A stretch of 64,000 nt of DNA, taken from Pseudomonas phenolilytica. Its GTDB lineage: Bacteria; Pseudomonadota; Gammaproteobacteria; Pseudomonadales; Pseudomonadaceae. Position 1 is the first letter of the stretch; the number at the start of each line of letters is the position of its first letter. The notes below the pieces were generated by a model. That model was not told the origin of the DNA. It ran no database searches and was given only the letters and a program-made list of their open reading frames with translations. The stretch spans positions 3,434,001-3,498,000 of the forward strand of contig NZ_CP058908.1 of the NCBI RefSeq assembly GCF_021432765.1, in the 5' to 3' direction. A program made the translations under genes and the position numbers. Of this stretch, positions 8,857 through 19,151 are shown one piece after another.

Positions 8857-11226
8857 TCAGGCCTGCGCGTCAGCCAGGAAGAACCAGGTGTCGAGTACCG
8901 AATCCGGGTTCAGCGATACGCTCTCGATGCCCTGCTCCATCAGCCAGCGCGCCAGGTCCGGATGATCCGAAGGCCCCTGACCACAAATGCCGATGTACTT
9001 GCCAGCCTTGTTGCACGCCTGGATGGCATTGGCCAGCAGCTTCTTGACCGCCGGATTACGCTCGTCGAACAGGTGCGCGATGATGCCCGAATCACGGTCC
9101 AGGCCGAGCGTCAGCTGGGTCATGTCGTTGGAACCAATCGAGAAGCCATCGAAGTACTCGAGGAACTCGTCGGCCAGCAGCGCGTTGGACGGCAGCTCAC
9201 ACATCATGATCACACGCAGACCATTTTCGCCACGCTTGAGGCCGTACTGGGCCAGCAGATCGATCACCTGCGAGGCCTCGCCAAGCGTACGCACGAAGGG
9301 GACCATCAGCTCGACGTTGGTCAGCCCCATAACGTCGCGAACCTTGCGCATGGCGCGGCACTCCAGCTCGAAGCAGTCGCGGAACGAATCGCTGATGTAG
9401 CGCGACGCGCCGCGGAAGCCGAGCATCGGGTTCTCTTCTTCCGGCTCGTAGAGCTTGCCGCCGATCAGGTTGGCGTACTCGTTGGACTTGAAGTCCGACA
9501 GACGCACGATGACCTTTTTCGGCCAGAACGCTGCGGCCAGCGTGCTGACGCCTTCGACGAGCTTCTCGACGTAGAAGTTGACCGGATCGTCGTAGCCGGC
9601 GATGCGCTTCTCGACGCTGCTCTTTACGTCAGCCGGCAGCCCGTCGAAATTCAGCAGTGCCTTGGGATGCACGCCGATCATCCGGTTGATAATGAATTCG
9701 AGGCGCGCCAAGCCGACGCCCTCGTTGGGCAGGTGGGCGAAATCGAAGGCGCGGTCCGGGTTGCCGACGTTCATCATGATCTTGAACGGCAGTTCCGGCA
9801 TCGCATCAATGGAGTTCTGGCGGATATCGAAGCCCAGCTCGCCATCGAAGATCAGGCCGGTGTCACCTTCGGCGCAGGACACGGTCACGCGCTGGCCGTC
9901 CTGCAACAGCTCGGTGGCGTTGCCGCAGCCGACAACCGCCGGGATGCCCAGTTCGCGGGCAATGATCGCCGCATGGCAGGTACGCCCACCACGGTTGGTG
10001 ACGATGGCGCTGGCGCGCTTCATCACCGGCTCCCAATCGGGGTCGGTCATGTCGGAAACCAGCACATCGCCCGGCTGGACCTTGTCCATCTCGCTGACGT
10101 CGTGGATGACCTTGACCGGGCCGGCGCCGATGCGCTGGCCGATGGCGCGGCCTTCGACCAGCACGGTGCCCTTTTCCTTCAGCAGGTAACGTTCCATGAC
10201 GTTGGCGCTGCTGCGGCTCTTCACGGTTTCCGGACGGGCCTGGACGATGTACAGCTTGCCGTCGTCACCGTCCTTGGCCCACTCGATGTCCATCGGGCGG
10301 CCATAGTGCTTTTCGATGATCAGAGCCTGCTTGGCGAGGTTGGTAACTTCTTCGTCGGTCAGACAGAAGCGCGCGCGATCAGCAGCGTCGACTTCGACGG
10401 TCTTGACCGACTTGCCGGCCCTGGCTTCGTCGCCGTAGACCATCTTGATTGCCTTGCTGCCCAGATTGCGACGCAGGATCGCCGGGCGCCCGGCCTCTAG
10501 CGTCTGCTTGTGCACGTAGAACTCGTCAGGGTTGACCGCGCCCTGCACGACAGTCTCGCCCAGACCATAGGCGCCGGTGATGAACACCACGTCGCGAAAG
10601 CCCGATTCGGTATCGAGGGTGAACATGACGCCGGCGGTGCCGGTTTCCGAACGAACCATGCGCTGTACGCCGGCAGACAGGGCAACCAGCTTGTGGTCAA
10701 AGCCCTGGTGCACGCGGTAGGCAATGGCGCGGTCATTGAACAACGAAGCGAAGACTTCCTTGGCCGCGCGGATCACGTTGTCCACACCGCGAATGTTCAG
10801 GAAGGTTTCCTGCTGGCCTGCAAAGGATGCATCCGGCAGGTCTTCGGCCGTCGCCGATGAACGCACGGCGACGGCCATGTTGTCGTTACCGCCGGACATC
10901 TCGGCGAATGCCCTGCGAATGTCCGCATCCAGCTGCGCTGGGAACTCGGCGTCCATCACCCACTGGCGAATCTGTGCGCCGGCCTTGGCCAGCGCATTGA
11001 CATCGTCGACATCGAGTGCATCGAGAAGGGCATGGATCTGATCGTTCAGACCGCTCAGCTCGAGAAAATCGCGATAGGCCTGAGCCGTGGTGGCGAAACC
11101 GCCCGGTACGGAAACACCGGCGCCGGCGAGGTTGCTGATCATCTCGCCCAGGGAGGCGTTCTTGCCCCCTACACGCTCAACATCGTGGTTGCCGAGCTTA
11201 TCGAGGGAAACTACGTACTCTACCAA
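8857..11226 (-). CDS. ppsA: Phosphoenolpyruvate synthase
   Basis: This enzyme makes PEP, AMP and phosphate from pyruvate, ATP and water, opening gluconeogenesis. The 789 residues contain the N-terminal ATP-binding domain, the swivelling phosphohistidine domain with His418 in [14 protein letters not shown], and the C-terminal TIM barrel with [17 protein letters not shown] and catalytic Cys748 in CGQGPSDHP. The start codon is TTG at 11226 ([12 protein letters not shown]), supported by family N-termini and by GGAGA nine bases upstream. It is divergent from ppsR, whose product controls PpsA by reversible phosphorylation. The rare TTG start may keep synthesis moderate. Confidence 0.97.
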   Translation of the reverse strand: MVEYVVSLDKLGNHDVERVGGKNASLGEMISNLAGAGVSVPGGFATTAQAYRDFLELSGLNDQIHALLDALDVDDVNALAKAGAQIRQWVMDAEFPAQLDADIRRAFAEMSGGNDNMAVAVRSSATAEDLPDASFAGQQETFLNIRGVDNVIRAAKEVFASLFNDRAIAYRVHQGFDHKLVALSAGVQRMVRSETGTAGVMFTLDTESGFRDVVFITGAYGLGETVVQGAVNPDEFYVHKQTLEAGRPAILRRNLGSKAIKMVYGDEARAGKSVKTVEVDAADRARFCLTDEEVTNLAKQALIIEKHYGRPMDIEWAKDGDDGKLYIVQARPETVKSRSSANVMERYLLKEKGTVLVEGRAIGQRIGAGPVKVIHDVSEMDKVQPGDVLVSDMTDPDWEPVMKRASAIVTNRGGRTCHAAIIARELGIPAVVGCGNATELLQDGQRVTVSCAEGDTGLIFDGELGFDIRQNSIDAMPELPFKIMMNVGNPDRAFDFAHLPNEGVGLARLEFIINRMIGVHPKALLNFDGLPADVKSSVEKRIAGYDDPVNFYVEKLVEGVSTLAAAFWPKKVIVRLSDFKSNEYANLIGGKLYEPEEENPMLGFRGASRYISDSFRDCFELECRAMRKVRDVMGLTNVELMVPFVRTLGEASQVIDLLAQYGLKRGENGLRVIMMCELPSNALLADEFLEYFDGFSIGSNDMTQLTLGLDRDSGIIAHLFDERNPAVKKLLANAIQACNKAGKYIGICGQGPSDHPDLARWLMEQGIESVSLNPDSVLDTWFFLADAQA

Positions 11227-11378
11227 GGTGAACTCTCCGTTAGGTGTTGGAACTCAACCGGAGCCCTGCCGCATGGCTGTGGCCTGACCCTGCAAAATAA
11301 GTAACAATGCCCGCCAACCGGGCTCGGCGAAGGGCCCACTATAGCTGGGAACCGTTCTCGACTTAAGGCCGAAGGTAC

Positions 11379-12197
11379 ATGAAACGAACCGCTTTCTTCA
11401 TTTCCGATGGCACCGGGATCACGGCGGAAACCCTGGGCCAAAGCCTCCTGGCGCAATTCGAGAACATCTCTTTCACCAAGCTCACCCGCCCGTACATCGA
11501 CAGCGCGGAAAAAGCCCGGGCAATGGTACAGCAAATCAACAATGCCGCGGACAGGGACGGCGCCCGCCCGATCATCTTCGACACACTGGTCAACCAGGAA
11601 ATCCGCGACATCCTCGCCGAATCCAACGGTTTCATGATCGACATCTTTTCCTCGTTCCTGGCTCCACTGGAACACGAACTCATGTCGCGCTCCTCCTACT
11701 CCGTCGGCAAATCCCATTCCATCAGCCACAACACCAACTACATGGAGCGGATCGACGCGGTCAACTTTGCACTCGACAACGATGATGGCGCACGCACTCG
11801 TCATTACGACAAGGCCGACCTGATTCTCGTCGGCGTTTCACGCTGTGGCAAAACGCCAACCTGTCTGTACATGGCCATGCAGTATGGCATCCGCGCCGCC
11901 AACTACCCGCTGACAGAGGACGACATGGAGCGACTGCAACTGCCCTCCTCGCTCAAGCCGTACAAGGACAAGCTGTTCGGCCTGACCATCGACCCCGACC
12001 GCCTGGCCGCCATCCGTAACGAACGCAAGCCCAACAGCCGTTATGCCAGCTTCGCTCAGTGCGAATTTGAAGTCCGCGAGGTAGAAAACCTGTTCCGCCG
12101 CGAGAACATCAACTACATCAACTCGACGCATTTCTCCGTCGAGGAGATCTCCGCCAAGATCCTGGTGGAAAAAGGCGTGGAGCGTCGGCTCAAATAA
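11379..12197 (+). CDS. ppsR: PEP synthase regulatory kinase/phosphorylase (DUF299)
   Basis: The 272-residue PSRP-type enzyme inactivates PEP synthase by ADP-dependent threonine phosphorylation and reactivates it by Pi-dependent dephosphorylation. The P-loop GVSRCGKT is at residues 152-159, and the N-terminal [15 protein letters not shown] is diagnostic of DUF299. It lies divergently from ppsA with a 152-bp gap that must hold both promoters. A strong terminator follows. Confidence 0.96.
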   Translation: MKRTAFFISDGTGITAETLGQSLLAQFENISFTKLTRPYIDSAEKARAMVQQINNAADRDGARPIIFDTLVNQEIRDILAESNGFMIDIFSSFLAPLEHELMSRSSYSVGKSHSISHNTNYMERIDAVNFALDNDDGARTRHYDKADLILVGVSRCGKTPTCLYMAMQYGIRAANYPLTEDDMERLQLPSSLKPYKDKLFGLTIDPDRLAAIRNERKPNSRYASFAQCEFEVREVENLFRRENINYINSTHFSVEEISAKILVEKGVERRLK

Positions 12198-12217
12198 GTG
12201 CCGCTTCGCTAGACAAC

Positions 12218-12245
12218 AAAAAGTCCGCTTGGTGCGGACTTTTTG
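12218..12245 (+). terminator. ppsR terminator
   Basis: AAAAAGTCCGC-TTGGT-GCGGACTTTTTG is a symmetrical hairpin with A and T tails between the convergent ppsR and prpF, so it can work in both directions. Confidence 0.92.
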
Positions 12246-12281
12246 CATTTACCGTGCAGAAAACCTCTGCGCACCCGCGAC

Positions 12282-13469
12282 TCAGAACGCGTCGCCCGGT
12301 ACGCGGACCCAGCCTTCCATCAGGATGCGCGCGCTGCGACTCATGATGGCTTTGGTCACTGTCCAACGACCGTCGACCTGCTTGGCTTCAGCGCCGACTC
12401 GTAACGTGCCGGACGGATGGCCGAAGCGTACTGCCTGGCGTTCACCGCCACCGGCGGCGAGGTTCACCAGCGTGCCTGGCACGGCCGCGGCAGTGCCGAT
12501 GGCGACCGCGCAGGTGCCCATCATGGCGTGGTGCAGCTTACCCATCGACAGCGCCCGCACCAGCAAGTCGACCTCACCCGCGTCGATGGTCTTGCCGCTG
12601 GACGCCTTGTAGCCCTTGGGTTTGCTCACGAAGGCGATTTTCGGGGTGTGCTGACGGGTCAACGCTTCTTCCGCCGTCTTGATCAACCCCATGCGCAGCG
12701 CGCCAGCGACACGAATGGCCTCGAACCGCGCCAGCGCTTCGGCGTCGCCATTGATGTCCTCCCTCAGCTCGGTGCCCTGGTAGCCGATGTCCTCGGCATT
12801 GACGAACACGGTGGGAATGCCGGCGCTGATCATGGTGGCCTTCAGCGTGCCGATGCTGGGGACTTGCAAGTCGTCGATCAGGTTGCCGGTGGGAAACATC
12901 GAGCCGCCCTCCTCGCCGTCGTCGGACGGGTCGAGAAACTCCAGCACGATCTCCGCTGCCGGGAACGTCACGCCGTCCAGCTCGAAGTCACCGGTTTCCT
13001 GCACCTGCCCGTTGCTGATCGGTACATGGGCGATGATGGTTTTCTGAATATTGGCCTGCCAGATGCGCACTACGCAGGTGCCGTCTTGCGGAATACGTGC
13101 CGGATCGACCAGCCCGGCATGGATCGCGAAAGCGCCCGCGCCGGTAGAGAGGTTGCCGCAGTTGCCGCTCCAGTCGAGGAACGGCTTGTCGATGGAAACC
13201 TGGCCATAGAGGTAATCGACGTCGTGATCGGGCTGGCTGCTCTTCGAGAGAATCACGCACTTGCTGGTGCTGGAAGTCGCTCCGCCCATGCCATCGATAT
13301 GCGCGGCATAGGGGTCGGGACTGCCGATCACCCGCATGAACAGCCTGTCGCGGGCCTCGCCAGGCACCTGACAGCGCTCGGGCAGGTCCTGCAGGCGAAA
13401 GAACACACCCTTGCTGGTGCCGCCACGCATGTAGGTAGCGGGAATCTTAATCTGAGGTTGATGAGCCAT
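12282..13469 (-). CDS. prpF: 2-methylaconitate cis-trans isomerase PrpF
   Basis: The 395-residue protein has a diaminopimelate-epimerase-like fold. Visible landmarks are ATYMRGGTSKGVFF at the N-terminus, DWSGNCGNLSTGAGAFAI around the substrate site and GKLHHAMMGTCAVAIGTAAAVPG. PrpF isomerises the trans-2-methylaconitate formed by AcnD to the cis form usable by aconitase, so AcnD plus PrpF replaces PrpD. Start ATG 13469 (MAHQPQIKIPATY) has AGGATG upstream; an extended frame to 13529 runs into a palindromic repeat and is rejected. It is the last gene of the prp operon. Confidence 0.95.
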   Translation of the reverse strand: MAHQPQIKIPATYMRGGTSKGVFFRLQDLPERCQVPGEARDRLFMRVIGSPDPYAAHIDGMGGATSSTSKCVILSKSSQPDHDVDYLYGQVSIDKPFLDWSGNCGNLSTGAGAFAIHAGLVDPARIPQDGTCVVRIWQANIQKTIIAHVPISNGQVQETGDFELDGVTFPAAEIVLEFLDPSDDGEEGGSMFPTGNLIDDLQVPSIGTLKATMISAGIPTVFVNAEDIGYQGTELREDINGDAEALARFEAIRVAGALRMGLIKTAEEALTRQHTPKIAFVSKPKGYKASSGKTIDAGEVDLLVRALSMGKLHHAMMGTCAVAIGTAAAVPGTLVNLAAGGGERQAVRFGHPSGTLRVGAEAKQVDGRWTVTKAIMSRSARILMEGWVRVPGDAF

Positions 13470-13499
13470 GAGAGCATCCTGGCTGGAGAGTGAATGGAT

Positions 13500-13573
13500 C
13501 GTAGGGTGGATCGCGCCTCGCCGAACCATCGAGGGACCGGAACGGTGGATGGAGAAACGCCATCCACCCTACG
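13500..13573. repeat. 74-bp palindromic element with GTAGGGTGGAT ends
   Basis: CGTAGGGTGGAT (13500-13511) and ATCCACCCTACG (13562-13573) form a perfect 12-bp inverted repeat. A second hairpin, GGTGGATGG/CCATCCACC (13544-13552 with 13560-13568), shares the right arm. The element begins 3 bp after the acnD stop and lies 30 bp before prpF. GTAGGGTGGAT-type ends are familiar from dispersed intergenic repeats in gammaproteobacterial genomes; there is only one copy in this window. Confidence 0.75.
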
Positions 13574-13576
13574 AAA

Positions 13577-16186
13577 TCAGGCGGCCGAGCCTTTCAGGAA
13601 ATCCTGGGCGAAGCGCTGCAGCACGCCGCCGGCCTGGTACACGCTGACTTCGGCGGCGGTGTCGAGGCGGCAGGTCACCGGCACCTTGGTCACTTCGCCG
13701 CTCCTGCGACGGATGACCAGCGTCAGGTCGCAGCGCGGCGACAGTTCGCCCTCGATGTCGTAGGTCTCGGTACCGTCCAGGCCCAGGGTCAGACGGGTGG
13801 TACCCGGCTTGAACTCGACCGGAAGCACGCCCATGCCGACCAGGTTGGTACGGTGGATGCGTTCGAAGCCTTCGGCCACGATCACTTCCACGCCGGCCAG
13901 GCGCACGCCCTTGGCCGCCCAGTCGCGCGAAGAGCCCTGGCCGTAGTCGGCGCCGGCGACGATGATCAGGTTCTGCTTGCGGTTCATGTAGGTTTCGATG
14001 GCTTCCCACATGCGCATGACTTGGCCTTCCGGCTCGACACGCGCCAGCGACCCCTTCTGCACCTTGCCGTCGACCACGCACATCTCGTTGACCAGCTGCG
14101 GGTTGGCGAAGGTGGCGCGCTGGGCGGTCAGGTGATCGCCACGGTGGGTGGCGTAGGAGTTGAAGTCCTCCTCCGGCAGGCCCATCTTGGCCAGGTACTC
14201 GCCGGCCGCAGAGCTGGCCAGAATGGCGTTGGAAGGCGACAGGTGGTCGGTGGTGATGTTGTCCGGCAGGATCGCCAGCGGACGCATGCCCTTCAGCGTA
14301 CGCTCGCCGGCCAGCGCGCCTTCCCAGTACGGCGGCCGGCGGATGTAGGTGGACATCGGACGCCAGTCATACAGCGGGCTCTTGGCCTCCTCGATGCTGC
14401 CCAGGTCGAACATCGGGATGTACACCTGCTTGAACTGCTCCGGCTTCACCGAGGCGGCGACGATGGCGTCGATTTCCTCGTCGGACGGCCACAGGTCCTT
14501 CAGGGTGATCGGGTTGCCGTTCTTGTCGGTGCCCAGCGCGTCCTGCTCGATGTCGAAGCGCACGGTACCGGCGAGGGCGTAGGCGACCACCAGCGGCGGC
14601 GAGGCCAGGAAGGCCTGCTTGGCGTACGGATGGATACGGCCGTCGAAGTTGCGGTTGCCGCTCAATACGGCAGTGGCGTACAGGTCGCGGTCGATGATTT
14701 CCTGCTGGATCTTCGGATCCAGCGCACCGGACATGCCGTTGCAGGTGGTGCAGGCGTAGCCGACGATGCCGAAGCCGAGCTTCTCCAGCTCCGGCAGCAG
14801 GCCGGCGTCTTCCAGGTACAGCTTGGCGACCTTAGAGCCCGGGGCAAAAGAGGTCTTGACCCACGGTTTGCGCAGCAGGCCCAGTGCGTTGGCCTTCTTC
14901 GCCAGCAGACCGGCGGCGACCACGTTGCGCGGGTTGGAGGTGTTGGTGCAGCTGGTAATGGCGGCGATGATTACCGCGCCGTCCGGCAGCAGGCCTTCGG
15001 CTTCCTCGGCGCGGGCGGCGGCCAGCTTGGCCTCGTCGGCGATGCCGCGCTCGTGCAGGGCCGAGGTCGGCAGACGGCGATGCGGGTTGCTCGGGCCCGC
15101 CATGTTGCGCACCACGCCGGACAGGTCGAACTCGAGCACGCGCTCGTACTCGACGCCGGTCAGCGCGGAGGCCCACAGGCCGGTGGTCTTGGCGTACTGC
15201 TCGACCAGCGCGACCTGCTCCGGCTCGCGGCCGGTCAGCTTGAGGTAATCGAGGGTCTGACCGTCGATGTAGAACATCGCCGCGGTGGCGCCGTATTCCG
15301 GGCACATGTTGGAGATGGTCGCACGGTCGCCGATAGACAGGCTGTCGGCGCCCTCGCCGAAGAACTCGACGTAGGCACCCACCACGCGCTCCTTGCGCAG
15401 GAACTCGGTCAGCGCCAGGACGATGTCGGTGGCGGTGATGCCGGGCTGACGCTTGCCGGTCAGCTTGACGCCGACGATGTCGGGCAGGCGCATCATCGAC
15501 GGATGGCCGAGCATTACGGTCTCGGCTTCCAGGCCGCCGACGCCGATGGCGATCACGCCCAGGGCGTCGACGTGCGGGGTGTGCGAGTCGGTACCGACGC
15601 AGGTATCCGGGAAGGCCACGCCGTCGCGCGCCTGAATGACCGGTGACATCTTCTCCAGGTTGATCTGGTGCATGATGCCGTTGCCGGCCGGGATCACGTC
15701 GACGTTCTTGAATGCGGTCTTGGTCCACTCGATGAAGTGGAAACGGTCTTCGTTGCGGCGATCCTCGATGGCGCGGTTCTTGTCGAACGCATCGGGATCG
15801 AACCCAGGTGCCTCGACTGCCAGCGAGTGGTCGACGATCAGCTGGGTCGGCACCACCGGGTTGACCTTGGCCGGATCGCCACCCTGCTCGGCGATCGCAT
15901 CGCGCAGACCGGCCAGATCGACCAGTGCGGTCTGGCCGAGGATGTCATGGCAGACCACGCGGGCCGGGTACCAGGGGAAGTCCAGGTCACGCTTACGCTC
16001 GATGATCTGCTTGAGCGAGTCGGTCAGCATGGCCGGATCGCAGCGACGCACCAGCTGTTCGGCCAGTACGCGCGAGGTGTAGGGCAGCGTGTCGTAGGCG
16101 CCCGGCTTGATGTCTTCGATCGCCGCGCGGACGTCGAAGTAATCCAGCTGGGTGCCTGGCAGGTGTTTGCGATAGTCGGTGTTCAT
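13577..16186 (-). CDS. acnD: Fe/S-dependent 2-methylisocitrate dehydratase AcnD
   Basis: This 869-residue aconitase-family enzyme dehydrates 2-methylcitrate in the methylcitrate cycle. Iron-sulfur ligands are Cys413 in TSCTNTSNP and Cys479 and Cys482 in CTTCNG. The architecture is the AcnA/IRP type, unlike acnB at the start of the window. The fused C-terminal swivel domain carries AGADYGQGSSRDWAAKG. The protein begins MNTDYRKHLPGTQLDYFD. It lies 75 bp after prpC and upstream of prpF in one operon. AcnD activity depends on PrpF in the characterised system. Confidence 0.96.
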   Translation of the reverse strand: MNTDYRKHLPGTQLDYFDVRAAIEDIKPGAYDTLPYTSRVLAEQLVRRCDPAMLTDSLKQIIERKRDLDFPWYPARVVCHDILGQTALVDLAGLRDAIAEQGGDPAKVNPVVPTQLIVDHSLAVEAPGFDPDAFDKNRAIEDRRNEDRFHFIEWTKTAFKNVDVIPAGNGIMHQINLEKMSPVIQARDGVAFPDTCVGTDSHTPHVDALGVIAIGVGGLEAETVMLGHPSMMRLPDIVGVKLTGKRQPGITATDIVLALTEFLRKERVVGAYVEFFGEGADSLSIGDRATISNMCPEYGATAAMFYIDGQTLDYLKLTGREPEQVALVEQYAKTTGLWASALTGVEYERVLEFDLSGVVRNMAGPSNPHRRLPTSALHERGIADEAKLAAARAEEAEGLLPDGAVIIAAITSCTNTSNPRNVVAAGLLAKKANALGLLRKPWVKTSFAPGSKVAKLYLEDAGLLPELEKLGFGIVGYACTTCNGMSGALDPKIQQEIIDRDLYATAVLSGNRNFDGRIHPYAKQAFLASPPLVVAYALAGTVRFDIEQDALGTDKNGNPITLKDLWPSDEEIDAIVAASVKPEQFKQVYIPMFDLGSIEEAKSPLYDWRPMSTYIRRPPYWEGALAGERTLKGMRPLAILPDNITTDHLSPSNAILASSAAGEYLAKMGLPEEDFNSYATHRGDHLTAQRATFANPQLVNEMCVVDGKVQKGSLARVEPEGQVMRMWEAIETYMNRKQNLIIVAGADYGQGSSRDWAAKGVRLAGVEVIVAEGFERIHRTNLVGMGVLPVEFKPGTTRLTLGLDGTETYDIEGELSPRCDLTLVIRRRSGEVTKVPVTCRLDTAAEVSVYQAGGVLQRFAQDFLKGSAA

Positions 16187-16261
16187 GCCGTAGGGACTCG
16201 ATCGGTAAGTTCGGAAACAACTAATAAAGGAGGGACGCCGGCTAGGCGCCCCTCCGCGCTC

Positions 16262-17389
16262 TCAACGCTGAGCGAGCGGCACCACCTTGCGCTGCTCGAC
16301 GCCGACGTATTCGGCGCTCGGGCGGATGATGCGGTTGTTGGCGCGCTGCTCGAACACATGGGCCGTCCAGCCGGTCACTCGCGAACAGACAAAGATCGGG
16401 GTGAACAGCTTGGTCGGGATGCCCATGAAGTGGTACGCCGACGCGTGATAGAAGTCGGCGTTGGGGAACAGCTTCTTCTGCTCCCACATGGTTTCGTCGA
16501 CGGCGACGGAAACCGGGTACAGCACGGTGTCGCCCACTTCCTCGGCGAGCTGCTTGGCCCAGACCTTGATGACTTCGTTGCGCGGATCGGAAACGCTGTA
16601 GATCGCGTGGCCGAAGCCCATGATCTTGTCCTTGCGCTCCAGCATGCCGAGGATGCCGGCACGAGCTTCTTCCGGCGACTTCCAGCGCTCGATCATGTCC
16701 ATCGCCGCCTCGTTGGCACCGCCATGCAGCGGACCACGCAGCGAACCGATGGCGCCGGTGACGCACGAGAAGATGTCGGACAACGTGGATGCGCACACCC
16801 GAGCAGTGAAGGTCGAGGCGTTGAACTCGTGCTCGGCGTAGAGGATCAGCGAGACGTTCATCACCTTCACGTGCAGCTCGCTCGGCTTCTTGCCGTGCAG
16901 CAGCGCGAGGAAATGACCGCCCAGGGTGTCCTCGTCGGTGGTGCAATCGATGCGTACGCCCTCATGACTGAAGCGGTACCAATAGACCATGATCGCCGGG
17001 AATGCCGCGAGCAGGCGGTCAGCCTTGTCGCGCTGCTGCTCGAAACTCTCCTCCGGCTCCAGGTTGCCGAGCATGGAGCAGCCAGTGCGCATCACGTCCA
17101 TCGGGTGCGCATTGGCCGGAATACGCTCGAGCACTTCCTTGAGCGCCTGCGGCAGGTCGCGCTGGCCCTTGAGCTTGGTCACATAAGCCTGCAGCTGCGC
17201 CTTGTTCGGCAGCTCGCCGTACAGAAGCAGGTAAGCCACTTCCTCGAATTGCACCTGGTCGGCCAGATCGCGGACATCGTAGCCGCGATAGGTCAGACCG
17301 GCGCCTTCCTTGCCGACGGTGGACAGGGATGTCTGGCCGGCGATCTGACCGCGCAGCCCTGCTCCACTCAGTACTTTTGCTTCAGCCAT
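16262..17389 (-). CDS. prpC: 2-methylcitrate synthase
   Basis: The 375-residue citrate-synthase-fold enzyme condenses propionyl-CoA with oxaloacetate. Visible landmarks are GLTYRGYDV, the catalytic histidine segments GPLHGGANEAAM and MGFGHAIY, and a terminal RPSAEYVGVE block. Start ATG 17389 (MAEAKVLSGAGLRG) follows a strong AAGGAG; an in-frame ATG 39 bases upstream lacks such a site. It is in the prp operon 83 bp after prpB. The length and the PrpB/AcnD context favour 2-methylcitrate synthase over housekeeping citrate synthase. Confidence 0.96.
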   Translation of the reverse strand: MAEAKVLSGAGLRGQIAGQTSLSTVGKEGAGLTYRGYDVRDLADQVQFEEVAYLLLYGELPNKAQLQAYVTKLKGQRDLPQALKEVLERIPANAHPMDVMRTGCSMLGNLEPEESFEQQRDKADRLLAAFPAIMVYWYRFSHEGVRIDCTTDEDTLGGHFLALLHGKKPSELHVKVMNVSLILYAEHEFNASTFTARVCASTLSDIFSCVTGAIGSLRGPLHGGANEAAMDMIERWKSPEEARAGILGMLERKDKIMGFGHAIYSVSDPRNEVIKVWAKQLAEEVGDTVLYPVSVAVDETMWEQKKLFPNADFYHASAYHFMGIPTKLFTPIFVCSRVTGWTAHVFEQRANNRIIRPSAEYVGVEQRKVVPLAQR

Positions 17390-17472
17390 TGCTATCTCCT
17401 TCTTGGATTTGTTCTGGATACCGCTCAATCACGTCAGTCGAAGGCTCCGTCGAAGCACGCGGAGCCGCAGAC

Positions 17473-18360
17473 TCAGCTCTTTTTCTGCGCGAACAGCGCG
17501 TCGAGGTGCTGCTCGAACGCGTGGTAGTTGATGCGATCGTAAAGCTCCATGCGGGTCTGCATGGTGTCGATCACATTCTTCTGCGTGCCGTCGCGACGCA
17601 GCGCGGTGTAGACATTCTCCGCCGCCTTGTTCATCGCACGGAACGCCGACAGCGGGTAGAGCACCAGCGACACGTCGACGCTGGCCAGCTCCTCGGTGGT
17701 ATACAGCGGGGTGGCACCGAATTCGGTGATGTTGGCCAGAATCGGCGCCTTCACGCGGTCGGCGAAGGTCTTGTACATCGCCAGCTCGGTGATCGCCTCG
17801 GGGAAGATCATGTCGGCACCGGCCTCGATGCAGGCAGCCGCGCGATCCAGTGCCGAGTTCAGGCCCTCGACGGCCAGCGCGTCGGTACGCGCCATGATCA
17901 CGAAGCTATCGTCGGTACGCGCATCGACGGCGGCCTTGATACGGTCGACCATTTCCTGCTGAGACACGATTTCCTTGTTCGGGCGATGGCCGCAGCGCTT
18001 GGCGCCGACCTGGTCCTCGATGTGAATCGCCGCGGCGCCGAACTTGATCATCGACTTGACGGTACGCGCAACGTTGAACGCCGAGCTGCCGAAGCCGGTG
18101 TCCACGTCCACCAGCAGCGGCAGATCGCAGACATCGGTGATGCGGCGCACATCGGTGAGCACATCGTCCAGACCGGTGATGCCGAGGTCCGGCAGTCCCA
18201 GCGAGCCGGCCGCAACGCCACCGCCGGACAGGTAGATGGCCTTGAAGCCCGCGCGCTTGGCCAGCAGCGCATGGTTGGCGTTGATCGCACCGACGACCTG
18301 CAGCGGATGCTCACTGGCCACGGCGTCACGGAAACGCTGACCGGCAGTAGTAAGAGTCAT
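17473..18360 (-). CDS. prpB: 2-methylisocitrate lyase
   Basis: PrpB cleaves 2-methylisocitrate to pyruvate and succinate. The 295-residue protein belongs to the isocitrate lyase/PEP mutase superfamily. It has the signature KRCGH with nucleophilic Cys123, and the Mg-binding DVDTGFG segment. Its ATG overlaps the stop of the upstream GntR regulator gene by four bases (ATGA), which implies translational coupling and a shared promoter. Confidence 0.97.
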   Translation of the reverse strand: MTLTTAGQRFRDAVASEHPLQVVGAINANHALLAKRAGFKAIYLSGGGVAAGSLGLPDLGITGLDDVLTDVRRITDVCDLPLLVDVDTGFGSSAFNVARTVKSMIKFGAAAIHIEDQVGAKRCGHRPNKEIVSQQEMVDRIKAAVDARTDDSFVIMARTDALAVEGLNSALDRAAACIEAGADMIFPEAITELAMYKTFADRVKAPILANITEFGATPLYTTEELASVDVSLVLYPLSAFRAMNKAAENVYTALRRDGTQKNVIDTMQTRMELYDRINYHAFEQHLDALFAQKKS

Positions 18361-19076
18361 GCATTACCCCTTTCATGTGGTTGTTGCGAAGCGCCACGGA
18401 AGTGGCGCTCGACATTGCGCTTGGAAGCGGCGATATGGCGGCGCATCAGCAGCTCCGCCAGTTCGCCATCGCGGTCGGCGATGGCATCGAGAATACGGTG
18501 ATGTTCGGCGAACGCCTGATGCGGCCGGTTCGGCGTGGTGGAGAACTGGATGCGGTACATGCGCACCAGCTGATAAAGCTCGTCGCACAGCAGCTTGGCC
18601 AGGGTGCGATTGCCACTGCCCTGGATGATCCGGTAGTGGAAATCGAAATCGCCTTCCTGCTGGTAGTAGCCGACGCCGGCCTGGAACGCCTCGTCGCGCT
18701 CATGAGTACCCAGCACCCGACGCAGCTCGTCGATCTCGGCTTCACTCATGCGTTCGGCGGCCAGGCGGCAGGCCATGCCTTCGAGCGATTCGCGAATCTC
18801 GTAGAGTTCGATCAGCTCGGCATGGCTGAGCGAAACCACCCGGGCGCCCACATGCGGCACGCGAACCAGCAGCTTCTGCCCTTCCAGCCGATGCATCGCT
18901 TCACGCAGCGGGCCACGGCTGATGCCATAGGTACGCGCCAGCTCCGGCTCGGAGATCTTGCTGCCCGGTGCGATCTCCCCTTTCACGATTGCCGCCTGGA
19001 TATGACGGAAAACATGCTCGGAGAGCGTTCCACTATCGACCTGAGCACCGGCGGGTGCATCTAACGAATCCAGCAT
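18357..19076 (-). CDS. GntR-family (FCD domain) regulator of the prp operon
   Basis: A winged-helix GntR DNA-binding domain fills about residues 15-85 ([37 protein letters not shown] covers the recognition helix), and an all-helical FCD ligand domain covers about 90-225. The gene is first in the operon and overlaps prpB, so it should regulate itself together with the cycle. Two near-identical palindromes, one touching its start codon, look like its operators. The ligand is likely a methylcitrate-cycle intermediate, by inference. It differs from the sigma54-type PrpR of Salmonella. Confidence 0.93.
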   Translation of the reverse strand: MLDSLDAPAGAQVDSGTLSEHVFRHIQAAIVKGEIAPGSKISEPELARTYGISRGPLREAMHRLEGQKLLVRVPHVGARVVSLSHAELIELYEIRESLEGMACRLAAERMSEAEIDELRRVLGTHERDEAFQAGVGYYQQEGDFDFHYRIIQGSGNRTLAKLLCDELYQLVRMYRIQFSTTPNRPHQAFAEHHRILDAIADRDGELAELLMRRHIAASKRNVERHFRGASQQPHERGNA

Positions 19077-19088
19077 ATTGTCGACACT
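19077..19088. promoter_or_regulatory. Operator-like palindrome 1 for the prp GntR regulator
   Basis: ATTGTCGACACT directly abuts the regulator's start codon. It matches the ATTGTCNACAAT type of dyad typical of FCD-family GntR proteins, with one mismatch. Its twin lies 64 bp away. Binding here would block transcription or translation initiation of the operon. Confidence 0.5.
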
Positions 19089-19151
19089 TGAAGTTAAGGC
19101 TCAGGGAAAATTACGCCAGCAACACGCAGCGGTCAATCCTCGCACCCACGG

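Noticed and set aside
8779..10500. 573-codon frame antisense to ppsA
   Set aside because: Shadow frame over conserved PEP synthase C-terminal sequence; no ribosome site or domain.
13853..17527. Long plus-strand frames of 597 and 619 codons over acnD and prpC
   Set aside because: Antisense shadows of well-recognised methylcitrate genes with biased, low-complexity translation.
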